Assembly: GCA_027604505.1 (NCBI GenBank)
Contig: JADIIX010000082.1
Span: 35,161-99,160, forward strand
DNA: 64,000 nt
Origin: Gonapodya sp. JEL0774
Lineage: Eukaryota; Monoblepharomycota; Monoblepharidomycetes; Monoblepharidales; Gonapodyaceae
Direction: 5' to 3'
The notes below the pieces were generated by a model, which was not told where the DNA came from, did not search any database, and worked only from the letters and a program-made list of their open reading frames with translations. Position numbers and translations under genes: made by a program. Position 1 is the first letter of the stretch; each line of letters opens with the position of its first letter. Positions 11,501 to 23,727 of the stretch are shown here, one piece after another.

Positions 11501-12429
11501 TGGCTTTTAGAAGTGCGATTGCAAGGTACAAAAGAACAGCGTATACCGTTACTAATAGAAATCCAGCCCAGTCTCGGTTGTTGAGCACAACGTAGTATCT
11601 CGCAGTCGTTGTACCAGCAAAGTAGTAGGCAACCTCGGCGGCACATGAGACGAAGATGAGGGAGACATAAGCGAGAATAACGCGCCGATCTCGGAAAAGG
11701 AGGGAAACAATTGCGCCGAGGCGAGCCAGAAAGGTTCGGTCCAAAGCTGCGGTTCTCGAAGGTTTGGCACTGACAGCGTTATGTCTCGAATGTGAGATGT
11801 CCGTAGGTTCCCTACGCGAGGGGCGCTCTTCTGAAAGAGAGAGTTCTCCAGAGGTATGTCTAGATAGCCCGGGGCGACTGGAGTCGCGAAAACGATATTC
11901 CCCAGCACCGCCTACAAGAGTATTCGAGGATCCCCCCTGAGACACATGTGGATGTCGACCGACGCCGTGGCGATCTTCCATCGTGTTGGGGAACAGGACA
12001 GATGCTGATGGCTGCTCCACAGATGTACTCAGGTAATGGGGGAGCGAAGTGTCCCTACGAGCTGAAAGGGATGTTGACAGGTTCGACGACTGGGATGAAG
12101 TCCGCTTCGGCACAGGATGAGGCAACTGGAACTCAAATGGGAATCTGGAGCGTGAAGGCGGCGGCGCAGAATTGGGGCTGGACCCTTCAAAGCCAACGGC
12201 CGACGCCAGACAGACATCAAGAACAGACGCTGCTGACAGCTAAATAGAAGTTGCAACCTTCCGCGCACTCACCAGGGGGAGTTGTTTCGGATCCGGTAAA
12301 TCGAAGGAGCCTGGAGCTCTCCGTGAGCTCGTCTTCGTCGTCGTCTGGGTCATCGGCAGGGTTTGCGAAAAGAGGTCCAAAATCATCCTCTTTCCCACCA
12401 AAACTTGTCGGAAGATTCCCAAAGTTCAT
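8594..12429 (-). CDS. ABCD4-like ABC half-transporter, very long
   Basis: Six exons: complement(8594..8806, 8870..10339, 10410..10613, 10701..11144, 11217..12232, 12273..12429), 1167 aa. ABCD-family features: NPEQRITQDVDGLMEML (loop after TM4), LEGDYRFLHTHVRTNAESIA (EAA-like), GYLGSVLTYVTVAVPIFAG and FTQIITMAEQISDVAG. The nucleotide-binding domain is C-terminal: Walker A GKNGAGKTS, LSPGERQKVCLARA signature, and Walker B FVFMDEATSS after splicing. ABCD4 is the closest match by motif spacing; in animals it exports cobalamin from lysosomes. The protein is about twice the usual 600 aa because of a Ser/Pro-rich linker of several hundred residues between TMD and NBD and a long acidic N-terminus. 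The N-terminus carries ESSRLL, an acidic-dileucine endolysosomal sorting motif. The first intron is only 40 nt, so the 12429 start is less sure. Confidence 0.87.
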
Positions 12430-12987
12430 ACTCTCAAGCGCCGATCCAGAATTGATGGTTCGTTTCGTCCGTCTGAGCTACGTTTTCTTGATCAAGAGGA
12501 AGCGAATCCCCACCCGTATTCGGCAGAAGACTCTAAAGAACACTGTGATCCAATCCAAAACCTGGATCACTCGACGGTCCGTCGAGTTTTCTTAGAGAGT
12601 CCTGACCGTCAACCCGAAGGCAATTGTCACCAATATATAAAGCAAGCCGATTTTCCATGACACAAATGGCTCGCCTCCCCCTACTCAGTGTTGAATCCTC
12701 TCACAATAATACTCTCGATGTCGAGAAATCGATTTGACCAAAATTTATTCTTACAAAGGTCTGGCGATCCGATAACCCTCCGTTGCTGTCCACTCTAATA
12801 CCCACACGCGACCGAAATTTGTTATCTACATAACTCCATTACATGAAAGTGGAGGATTAGAACTGCTCGTTCCACGACAGATGTTGGTGCTGGTGCTCGA
12901 AAGAAAGAAAAGTTTCATGTACTACAATACGACAAGGGTGGAACCCAAACACAGTCAACGATGAAGGCATTCCATCGAGATGCTCTC
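12430..12987. other. Intergenic, no supported feature
   Basis: Upstream of the ABC transporter gene and downstream of the next minus-strand gene. No coding pattern. Confidence 0.55.
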
Positions 12988-14573
12988 TCAAGATATTCTC
13001 AGATCGGGACTTCGATCACTTGACGCATAGTCAGGCGGCCATTCATGTGTTTGGCTCAATGAAGCATATTGATGGTCTGATCCTCTTGATCTCGGACCCA
13101 GCGAGTTGGTTAGTGGAGGGACGTAACCTGAAGTGTGTCCCGGTGGTACCTGCTCAATCCACGGAAGACGGTGAGGATGCGTGGAAGGAACTTGAGCGAC
13201 ATTTTGGAGATGATCAGTGGGTACTGCGTGAAAATGAGGCCAATCTGCGCGCATGTCCACAGGTGTGGGCCAGCGGAGAGGGAGTGCGGAAGTGTTTGAA
13301 ACCATGGGGGGAAAGGTGCTCGCAGAGGGAAGGCGAATCGGGGCCTCAGGCGACTGATCTGCGAAGTTCGCCGGGATTGTGCTTCGACGAAGAGGTGGAG
13401 GAACGCTTGCCGGACTGCACTCACGATCGTTCTCGAGAATCCCGGAATAATGAGCATCTGTAGCAGTTGTCACTGAAGGGTTGTTGGGAGGATGAGCAAG
13501 GGGAGGGTACTGCGCTAAAAACGAGGAGGTACTTATGGCAGATGAAAGTGACATTTGATGGCTAGAATCACAGACGTACGTTCAATCCATCCAGAAGGAT
13601 ACATCGAGGTGTCTATTTTGTATGACGAATGGCATTGTGTTGTTGGATCGTTTGTAAACTGAGTTGGTAGGAAACTGGCGCTATCATGTCTTCGCACGAG
13701 AACACAATCATTTGAGGGAGTCCTGCCACCATGAGGGTAGGGCGTGAATCGTTCTGGGTTCTGTGTCCCCAATGAACCTATGCAACAACCAGGAAGTTGG
13801 CCAGAACAGCACTGGGAGCGCTCTCAGAATACAAACGTACCTGTCCCACTGGAATCAGAGTGCTCCCGAACAGCATGCGTGCCCCCATGCTCGTAGTTCG
13901 TTGCGCCTACTTTCGGAATGTCTGGAATATTTTTGCTATCCACTGCCGTCCTTCGTCCGTTACCCTGCAAAGCGGGAGACATTTCCTGCGCCATGTAAGT
14001 AGAGCGTTCCGTGGCCATTTTGGCTTTCGTGTTTGCGGCGGAAGGGTGTATGCTAGATGAGAGATGACGCGCCAAATTGTCTGATACCAGGGAGGGAAGG
14101 AAATTTTGTCCAGTGAACAGGTGATTCGAGTGCACTGGTGAGCGACTTGAAGGGTCACCGGCAGTGGACAGCGTATCTGAACTCACCGTATCGGTGAAAT
14201 GACTTTCTGCATACATAGCAAACAAATTCTTTGATTCCTTGGTGTATTTTGTAGTGCCTGTGACAGCAGGGAGACGGTAACCGAAAGACTCATTCAGTGG
14301 TGGCCACAACAGGTACCGGGCAGAGGGCAAACGAAGGCTTCCAACTCCATCAATGATGCACCCAACTTAGGTGGTTCCAGCATTCAAATCAATACGGAAT
14401 TCCCGAGGTTTGAGTTCACCATCAGCGGAATTCGACGTCCATCCGTTCGAGCCCTGACGGCGGTTACATACGGACCTCCGCAGATGGGAACCGCGCGAAA
14501 ACGAAAGCGTGCAATCCGGGCAAGTGTGGCGACCTTTTAAGACTCGATCATCGGTGCCGCTCTTCGCAGACAT
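12988..14573 (-). CDS. Hypothetical Ser/Pro-rich protein with CxxC motif
   Basis: Four exons that close in phase, complement(12988..13514, 13580..13777, 13841..14365, 14420..14573), give 467 aa. I do not recognise the family. Near the N-terminus is HTCPDCTLSFSRGSHLRRSV, which looks like the first half of a C2H2 zinc finger (C-x2-C, F, L) but lacks the final two histidines; a Cys follows five residues after the His. The rest is disordered, rich in Ser, Thr, Pro and His, as in many fungal transcription regulators. A basic stretch upstream (about 14590-14700, reading KAEAERRSRKSKERRKFPR) could be a further 5' exon. The role as a regulator is only inferred. Confidence 0.5.
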
Positions 14574-15139
14574 CAAGTGTCACGCTAACAGAGCGTCTTC
14601 AAACGGGGTAAGCTGTCAGTCTGGGAGGTATTCGGGTTCTTTCCGCCTGCTGTCAGCCGTGGAAACTTTCTTCGTTCTTTGCTTTTGCGGCTTCGGCGTT
14701 CTGCCTCTGCCTTAGGGACACTTTGGGATACACTGAGGGGCAAGGCCTGCTAATGAGGTACGCGCATCTAAAATTATAACTCGAAACGTTTGGCTACTGG
14801 ATCCTCTAGAAACTCTAAAAGACTTCTGCGGGTATCTGTGTTTTAGTGCCTTCGCAGCTCCTTGTTTTGCTTTGCAAAGCGATTTTTGGAGGATATCAGG
14901 CGACCTTTGTCTCCCACGGAAGTCTGATCCACTTTATGCGGTTCAACCCATTTGCTTCCGCTCTTCGATTATATCCTTCAAGGAAGCGCGCTTATAAGAG
15001 TAAATATGTCTTTCTTATTGTGATACGGGGATGTTTTGAAACTATTCGAAAAAAATTGTAGAGATCCCCGCGGGCCCCATGAGTTCACAGTCTCCGGTAA
15101 GAAAGTCGCGTCTTCCTTCCATGTTCGAGAGATCATCAC
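14574..15139. other. Intergenic, possible extra 5' exon
   Basis: Contains the basic open stretch on the minus strand at about 14590-14700 noted for the neighbouring gene. Otherwise nothing recognisable. Confidence 0.4.
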
Positions 15140-17212
15140 TCACGGCGCCTTTGGCGCCTGAACAACGACTGGTCCCAAAGAAGCACTGGAACCTCGACCT
15201 ATGGTAGATGGCAAGGCGGAACCGCTCGCGGAACGGCTACCGAGGAGCTTCTGTCTAGAGGAATCTTGGTTGGACGTCCCAGACTCGGAGCTCGATGACG
15301 CTGTATCTTTTTGTAGTGTAGGCCCAGTCCCACGTGCCTCTTCGGTCGTCGCTGTTGCTGATTCCATCTGTCCTTCTTCCACGGGTTCAAAGTTCGTGTT
15401 CTCTGGTCCTGCCATATTCCCCTTCTCAATATCACATGCCCAAAGAGCGGCGCCGACAGAGTTTGTGAGCACAAAAATTGATTGTGCCACGGGAATCATT
15501 TCCAGGAGCATACACGCGAACCCAAACTGAGAGTATTCGGCTCGTCGGTCAGGGTGATGTGTATACTTCCACGTACGTTCGAGATCAAGATGTTTGATGT
15601 CCACAAGGTAGTGAACGTGTCGCTCGGTCGCAAAATTGGAAGAATTGAGGTATGCGTACAACACGGTTCCGAGTACGGGGAGGATATTGAGAGGAACACT
15701 GATGGCGAGACCAAGAAGACTGGCAAAAATAGTTTTGGACGAATTTTTAAGCACAGATTGCAGCGGCATATGCCGGCGGTATTGATCAATGACGAATAAC
15801 GCAGTGTGGCAGAGAAAGGTGGCACGAAAAATAAAGAATATACACAATAGCTTAAGGGTCCGTACCGTATCAAAAGTGCGAGCTTTTCTTCTCACCGAGT
15901 GATATTAAACAGGATGCTTATGGGAAAAGATGGCGTGCTGCGAGAAAGGTTGCAAGAGTAGATCGATATGATGGTGAACCAGCACTTTGATCTATCATCT
16001 ACAAACAAAACGGCACCCACAATACCAGCCAGCCCCGTTTTTGCTTAACCAGATGACCATATCCTTCTAGCTTGAGCACTTTGTCGAATATCGACATCTC
16101 AAAGCCGCCGAACAGAAACATGGAACAGATAAGGAAGCCGAGAAACACCATCTACGGAAGATGGGAAGGACATGTGAATGGCAGCATGAGCCGAGTGAAG
16201 GCTTTAAAAGGCAAACAGTACGATGAACAAACATAATCCTCACCAAAAAGGTCACGATGACGGCAACAATCCACGCTGCCCAAGCTGGGCATCCGGCCGC
16301 CGCGATCGCCCGCGCCATGGGAGGCATCACGGCGGCGAAGAGCACGATCGTCCAAGCGAGGGAAAAGATGAGGGTGCAGCAAAGCGAGGAGAGGATGAGA
16401 AACCACAGGGATGGATCTGTCGTGGGAGTGTGTCAGGTGAGACGACGTGTTGAATGCAATTTTTCCGTGGCGCTACGATCGGTGAGAAGGTTCGTTGATC
16501 CGTGTCTTCCCTTTCAGTTATTCACTTTCTTCATCCATCCGGAACTTCATATTCTCTCCCCATAATCTAGGGGTTTAATCATCGCTGTCTCTCACATAAA
16601 AACGTGTACACCAGCGATGATTTGGCGCTGGCCGTGGTCGCTGAACATGGACTGAATACTCACGGGCGATCGTATATGCAAGACCCATAAGCGGATAGTG
16701 GGCAGTTTTTCCTCGCGAAAATGTTTTCTTAAAATTTCGTGCCTCTGCTGGAATAGTTTCTGGGAGCGCTTGCACCTTGGCTGTGTGGAAGTGAGGATGG
16801 ATGGTGTCGAGTTAGCGGGACAATGGTTCAATGAATAGTGCGCGAGATAGGAAGGGAGATGTAAGGCTTAGTTTCCAGAATCAGCAGTGCTCAAAAAGTT
16901 TAAACCATTCTTTGAGTGATCCAAATCCGTCATCATTATGACGCGGGAGGTGAAGACAACGACCAACAACAATCTTCTCTCTTATTCTACATCTCAGGAG
17001 CCCAAAAGTCTCATTGCTCCAAACCTTAGATTTGAGTAAGACCAAGCGGTCCAGTCGCAAGGGATTCTTCTCTCCTTCATTCTCGCCACTAAACATGCAG
17101 CGGAACACTCACCCCACGTATCCGGAGCGTTCCACGGATTTAAGGCATCAGTAACGAGTCCCTGCGGATAATTAACGACACTTTCACCCGGAGCGAAGTA
17201 ACGTTCCGCCAT
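15140..17212 (-). CDS. Lds1/Rrt8 (EI24-like) multi-pass membrane protein
   Basis: Five exons, complement(15140..15882, 16007..16151, 16244..16416, 16664..16780, 17113..17212), about 425 aa. Splicing yields GLAYTIAHPSLWFLILSSL, then a long hydrophobic hairpin (MARAIAAAGCPAWAAWIVAV, VFLGFLICSMFLFGGFEMS). It ends with VPLNILPVLGTVLYAYLNS, ATERHVHYLVDIKHLDLERT, AEYSQFGFACMLLEMIPVAQ and TNSVGAALWACDIE. This pattern (xPLNxxPVxGTxLy, yFxLKgld, ygaFG, TntVGAALWAxdlE) is that of fungal Lds1/Lds2/Rrt8 proteins, linked in yeast to lipid droplets and spore-wall dityrosine layer assembly. The C-terminal 90 residues are Ser/Gly-rich and disordered. The intron at 15883-16006 is the least certain; an alternative donor at 16025 exists. 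Confidence 0.8.
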
Positions 17213-17957
17213 CGGCAACAGGAAGTCTGAAATTGGTTATGGTGAAACTCCGAGCTTAGTTGGATGGCTTCCTGTACAGTTTTCACCTAACAATCAAACC
17301 CATCAAAAAAAATGCTATTCAATATTCTGGTATTCTCAGTACAAAGACAGTTCTTCACATTTACTGCAGCGCGTGGTCAGAAGTACCGCGAACGTAATCA
17401 TTTTCTCATCCCCCAACCCAGTCCATTGGTAGTCTGGACGTTACAGGAACTATCACCGTTTGCAATTCAATTCTGGGAGTGCCGCATTCATCAATCCTTT
17501 TGTGGATGTGTCAGGGAGCTCCGCCACCCCTGCTTGGTCTTTGAGTATGCAAAACGGTTCAACCAACTTCGCCAAACAGGAAAATCCAGGAAAAATTTCA
17601 ACAGTAGAACGGCATAAACAGAATTGGATGAGTAAGGGATAGAGGACGAGCAATCGAGGAACAGGAGCTGGTGGCCCTCGGGCATTCACGGGATACAACA
17701 CGGATATTCTTGCGCTTAAGATGTGAGTGTTGGAACTTAAAACAGCAGCGGGATTTGAACTGGAAACATCTTATCCGCCTTGACGTTGCAGTCCATTGGG
17801 TGTTGTTGTTTCGTCAGCTCCTCGTGGCTGTTGAGATTGGTGAAGACGGGAGATCCTTGAGTTCCTTGTTCGATTTTCACTCGGCAACACTCAAAAAGAA
17901 CTCGAGTATCGTCAAATCTTCTCTCATTTCTCTGTTGGGTGAATCCCATTCGAAGTG
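17213..17957. other. Divergent promoter region
   Basis: Separates the minus-strand Lds1/Rrt8-like gene from the plus-strand giant F-box gene. Several short frames are present on both strands but none has domain content. Confidence 0.55.
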
Positions 17958-20900
17958 ATGTCTCCTGTACCCACCGCTGGCGAGTCTGACTCCCGGACAC
18001 TGTCTAGTGATTCCTCGACCAACACGAGGCCATTCAGACACCCAAACCCTCACTTGCTCCGCGGTGGAAAGGAATTCAGTAGCTCTACTGGAAGCAAAGG
18101 CGCCACTGCAGCAGTGGCAGCAGAAACGGACCCGCTCACTACTCTCCCCCCTACACCTCTTTTGCCTTCGCAATCGGAAACTCCACCTTCTCAATCACTA
18201 GACACATCTGAGTTTGCCGACTTCACATCATTTGTTTCTTACACCGCCGCAAGCACTTCGCAAGTGGTGAATCCCCTGTCGCTCCCCAACCCATGGGAGT
18301 CGACTCCGTCATCTCGTAACGCTTCCTTTGAAGTGCCCACAGCAGCTGTCTGGCCTGCCGTAACTAGTGTTGCTGGTGGAATAGGTGTCCACGGGGCAAA
18401 GGTGGAACTTAACGGTGTCACTGTCCCATTGGAATTCGCCCCAACAAACCCCTCGTCCGGCTTCTCGATTACAACATGGCCTGATATCAGTGGATTAGAA
18501 AACAGTGCGAGTACCTCGAATGCCGCCCAACTGAGTCTCGCTTCGGTCCTGCCGTTGCCCACACACCCACCTGGACCCCACACCCCATCATTGTCAACCC
18601 TAACGTCCTCGTCTTCGCTCCCCTTGCCCCTCGCTGGCCATACTGCAAAAGACGGTCCTCAATCTCTCCTCACCTCGCCTCCCACCTTCTACATTCCCCC
18701 ACGGCATTCCTCCCGTCGCAGTACCACAAGACCGGTCCCAACAATCCCCCTTCCCCAACTTCCTCCCGACATACTCCTCCTCATCCTTTCGCACCTCCCA
18801 CCACTCGCCTCTGCACGTCTTGCGCATTGTTCCAGAATCCTCTATGCGACCATCGCCACCGACGACGTGTTCTGGCGTGGAGTCTGCAGGAAGGTAAGGG
18901 GGGTGGGATCTGCCTTGGACCCATGGGAAGCAGGAAACGGTGGAAGCAGTGCGACCGACCCATGGTCTCCAATCTCCCGTCGCGCGAATTCTCTCTCGTT
19001 CGCAATGTCTCCGACATCAGTGTCCTCGGCTGCGCTCTCGTGGCAATCTCCCACTTCCAACACGGGCGCCTTGACCTCAATCTTCCCCGATCCCCCTCAG
19101 ACTCCGCTCAATCCCTCCTACTTCCTCCTGTTGCTCCTGCGTATTCTCCTCCCCCATCCTCATCTTGGTCTTCACCTGTCTGATCGTCCAGTCACGGGTG
19201 ACCTCGTGCTCGTCCGCCTGGTCATCACCCCAACCAATCCTTCTCTCCCACTTCCCACAGTCGCTAAACCCCGCGCACCAACGATCTGGGACGTACCGAG
19301 TATCGAATGTGTCAAAGTTGTGGTGGGGAACGGAGTGAAGGTACCTGTCGTGCAGGCCGGGCAGGTCATCTGTGGTGCAGATGGGCTCCCAATATTTGCC
19401 AGTCCCGGTGGTTTACTTTCCGACATGGGTACGGACGCGCTGGCGAATCCCTTTGCCGTAGGGATCACACCACAAGCAGGGCTGCTCCAGGCGGCCGCTT
19501 CTCCTGACAGCACAAGTAACCCCGCGCAAACACCCCCAGTCCCAGCTCTGCCGCCGCGCCACGTCCGCCCTGTGACCCTCAACCTCCTCCATCCGATAGT
19601 ACGTTACGAGCCGCTATGGAGCATTAAATGGATTCCGGCCGGTGGTGTTGTCGCACTTCAGGACACCCCGTTACCCACCGCTCCGCCCCCGACCGAGGCG
19701 GCGGCAACCCAAATTAACTCGCCAGCCACCCCCACAGACGAACCGAGCCGAACTGCAGCCGATGTCCAACTCTGGTCTACTCGCAACAACGACGCAGGGA
19801 GACCTGATCCTTTATTGGGCGCGGTCACCACGTCCGGCCCATTCAGCGTGTCTACTTCTTCACCTTATCAACCCCCGCGAGCCCTGTTTTCTGCACACGA
19901 TGGGTCAGTGCGCATTTTGTGCAGACGACCTGCATGTCGTGTTCGGGCTGAGTCCGCAGTTGCAAGTATGCGGGCTGGAACTGCTGTCGCACAAGCCGAG
20001 GACTTATTGGGGGGCAACGTGCCCGATGGTCTTGGTGCAGCGTTGGTTGGTGGTGGAGCGAGTGGGCCAGGTTCTTTGAGGCGGACGGGAACGGGAGCTG
20101 GTGCAGATGCACAGCTATCGATCGATGCAGGACTGTGCGCGGAGATTGATGGATTTGCTGATTTGTTTGCGAGTGCGACTATGAGGAGAGGGGCTGGTAC
20201 GTAAAATTTCGGGAGGCACCCAAAAAAATCACCCGACTGATCACGCATCCATCCTAATTCTCCACCAGCTATCGATCTCTATAACCGTAACTATTGCGCC
20301 TCGACTCGCCATTTTGCGATACGATGCCCCCAGGGCTGCCACGAGTACTCTGTCGACATTGCACCTCCACCTGTGCCAGTTGCTGTACCCGCCCCCGTGA
20401 GCGAGGATGGGAGCGAGGATGACGATGATAGTGAGGAGGACGACGATGATGATGAGGATGAGGATGACGAGAGTGGGGATGGAGCAGGGCTGGAGCGGAG
20501 GGAGAGTAGGAACCAAAGGCCGGTGGATGGTGTGGAAGGTGGACGTGGGTTGTTCAGATGGTTTAGGCGAGGTCAAGGAAGCTCAGCGGCTCCTGATGCT
20601 GGAGGACAGACACAAGCACAGTCTCAGGTCACTTCGCCTCCAGCGGCACCCGCGCTCCCAATGGATGAGGTCCATCTCGCGCGGGAACGGCGATTCGGCG
20701 CACTAGGGACCTCCAATCCCACTCCGTCGACCCCGTCAAGTGGGAGGTCGACACCTTCCACCGCACCTTCCGCGCCCCCCGCGATCGCCATCTCCGGTTC
20801 GTTCACCCATGAGCCCCAGGTAGATGATGTCGATTATGGCACCTCGAGGGATCCGAGGTTGCCAATGCACATCAGAGAGAAGTTGAGGGCTGAGGAGAGG

Positions 20901-23166
20901 GACAAGGAGAGGAAGAGAGGTTCGGAGACAAGTTCAGGGTGGGGGTGGTTCGGGAAGAAGAAGGGTAGTAAGGAAGGGGGGAAGACAAAGAGTCCCGTAG
21001 CGGTTTCAGCTGATGCCGTTCCCACTCAAGAAGCCCCGCAATCGGCACCACCTGTACCGGAAGCGCCTGCCCCAAAACTGACGGGTGGATACCGACTCGG
21101 TCAGACACCTTCGGATCCGCAAGGAGTCGATCGGGCTTTCGCAGCACGTATGCGTGGTGAGAGGAGGGTTCAAAGGGATCAAAGGAGGGAGCTGGATGAA
21201 CAGCTGGTGAACAGTGGCGGCGTGACACAGGCTGCCAAAAGTGAACGTCGGGGGTGGTGGTGGAGCAGAGGGAAGACTCAGGTTGATGGCGACGATAGTG
21301 AGCGGAATGGAGCAAGATGGAAAGGGAAAGGGAAGGCCGATACTGATGAAGAAAGTCAAGAGGACGAAAGTTCTGACGAAGTGGAAGACGAAGAGGATGA
21401 TGATCAACTTGATTTCACACCCACCACGTCACATGATGAGGATTGGGTATGGGGTGATGCCAACATGGCCGACCAGGCGGCTGTACTGTCAGGCCGGTCC
21501 ATCTCCTCCTCGTCGAGTGCCCCACCCCCCTTACTTGCCGTCAAATCAGTTACGTTGGAACCCACGTTATCAACTGCTCCACCACCTGCCGCCGTCATCA
21601 CTGCGCCAGTTAAAATTGCTCCCTCATCAGGTTCCGCTGTTCGGAACACATCAATGGAGAACGTGGTTATTCCGATGCTGCCCCCGCCTCCAAAACCATC
21701 GTCATCCATTCAAACCCCAGTTCCCAAAGAGAGAATCACAGCAAGTCCTGCTAAAGACGGGATTCCTGCTCTCTCTTGGTCGCGACCATCGGAGCCCAAA
21801 CCAGCAATTGCCATCAAAACAGCGTCTTCTTCCGACGAAGACAAGAACAGGGCCGAATTGCGCAAATCTGCTGCTGCTGCTGCGGCGGCCCGAATCTCCA
21901 AACAACAACCGGTAGTGGGTCCCGAGAACCCTAAACCTCATGCTCCAGGTGCTGAGAATGCTGTGAAGTTGAATCCAGCGGTCTCGATGGCCCCGCAAAC
22001 GTCCACATTTGCCACCTTTCCACCACCCTCTGGTTTGTCACCAGATGCACAACTTCCTTTGACCTCAAGCGCACCTGCAGTGCCGCGAGTGCCCGCACTC
22101 CCCGCGACTTCAACATCGATTCCCTACGCTCCACCCGCCAATGTATCCACACCAACATCGGTGTGGCAACCTCCTGCATCAGCCCTCATTCCCACAGCGC
22201 TTCCTAATGCGGCTCGCCCACCAGCACATCCACAAACAGACGCTCGCCCCGCTCCAACAACTTCTTCCACCTCGAGCGGCTCCAGCCTCCTGATCGACGT
22301 TGAAGGCGACGGATCGAACTCAACTTCCTCTCCCGAGTCGAAATCCACCGTGATCGCATTCCCCCCTCGGTTCTTCCGTCTCCGCGTTCCTGCGGACGCA
22401 CCGCCGCCGCCCATCGCCCGCCGCTTCGCCCGCCTGCGAGCGAACGCGATGCAGACCGAACCGTACCCCCGGGATCCGCCCCCACCAGGCCCGGACTCGG
22501 CACATTGGCACCCGTGTTTGCTTTCGGGGGTGTGGGTGTCCACGTACCGTAGGAGAGAGCCGGCGTTCTTGTACGTTCGGGCGGTGGAATCTGGAAGGGA
22601 GATTTGGGCGTTCAAACTCACGGGCAACCTGAATGTGCCTCGGGGGAAACTTAGTTGGAGAGCATTTGTGGACGATGACGGTGCGCCATCTTTGAGTCAG
22701 GATGGGGAGGGCGATGAAGAGGACGCAGAAACGCCATGGGGATTGACAAGGGGCGCTCCGATAAACCGTGTCGTGGGCACTCCGGGAAGCAGTCTTGGAG
22801 TGGCGTGGATCAATGTGCCGGGGGTTGTGAGGAGGTACATGGTGAGTACGAGAGTTGAGGGACTGAGGTATACCTTCGCGTTTTGGGTCTCAGAACGTGT
22901 GCTACATATCTCAACTCTAGTGCAAGAAGCAGTTCGCTCATCCGGGGTACAAAGAGGCTCACTTCTCAGACGGTGAACGTGAGTTACAATTTTATGAACC
23001 TCAATTTCAGGTTACCGTCGCCACAATCATTCTGAAACCTTTTCCGTGGACCATTTTCTTTCTTTTATTCATTCCCACAGTTCTCGTGATATCAAACAAC
23101 GAGCTTTGCGTCTATTCGTACAAACACCACCATATCACTCGGTATATGCGAATGCCGGAGACGTGA
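17958..23166 (+). CDS. Giant FBXO31-type F-box protein
   Basis: Four exons, join(17958..20196, 20269..22841, 22921..22978, 23081..23166), give 1651 aa with every phase closing. An F-box lies near residues 260-305: PQLPPDILLLILSHLPPLAS, then ARLAHCSRILYATIATDDVFW. The C-terminus matches the FBXO31 substrate/cyclin-D1-binding domain: LLSGVWVSTYRRREPAFLYV, FKLTGNLNVPRGKLSWRAFV, GVAWINVPGVVRRYM, then FAHPGYKEAHFSDGE and LLVISNNELCVYSYK. FBXO31 is an SCF ubiquitin-ligase adaptor. Between the two modules lie about 1000 low-complexity residues, including a run of nearly pure Asp/Glu (about 20400-20490) and long Pro/Ser tracts. A Cys/His patch (NYCASTRHFAIRCPQGCHEY) follows the first intron. The ATG at 17958 is used; the frame opens just before it. 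Confidence 0.85.
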
Positions 23167-23727
23167 ATATCTATATCGATTCGGAGGAAGTGCATCCGAA
23201 CCAACTGAGAACACTACACATTCGGATATTGTTATGTACTGGGACAGTACCAGAACAAGTTGTAGAATGCAATTGTTTGCCCAGACAGGGCCGCATATGT
23301 CTTTTTCCCCACCGACGGTCATCACCACAATTGCCGATCTTCAACGACCAATATTTATCTTTCCGTTGTTGCATTTGTTGCGGATCGACACGAGTTCTCC
23401 ACATACAAATGAAAGATATTACGTGTATATCTATTATATGTACCGTATATATATGTTCACAGCGCATTCCTTTTTTTTGGGGTTGGGTGCGAACCCGTAG
23501 GACCCCGTACTCCGGCGAGAGCAAAAGGATCAGGAACCGTTCAAAGGCCCAAATCTTTTTTCACCCTGGCATTTTGAAATCCAGAAATTCACTGGCAACT
23601 TGATCCAGAAACAGTAGCAGGACATTCGAAACACCGCAGATTTCAGTCCAGTCTCTGGGATTCATCGCCACGTCGTGGATAGAACTTCCCTTTGCCGCCA
23701 TACCTAGATAACTGTCTCAGGCGACTA
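23167..23727. other. Intergenic, no supported feature
   Basis: 3' flank of the giant F-box gene and 5' flank of the SH3 gene. The 185-codon frame starting 23046 overlaps the true last exon in another frame and is a shadow. Confidence 0.6.

Noticed and set aside
20407-21915. Long plus and minus ORFs in low-complexity DNA
   Set aside because: Shadow frames produced by Asp/Glu, Ser and Pro repeats of the F-box protein.
23046-23603. 185-codon plus-strand ORF
   Set aside because: Overlaps the true last exon of the FBXO31-type gene in another frame; the spliced frame gives the conserved C-terminus.
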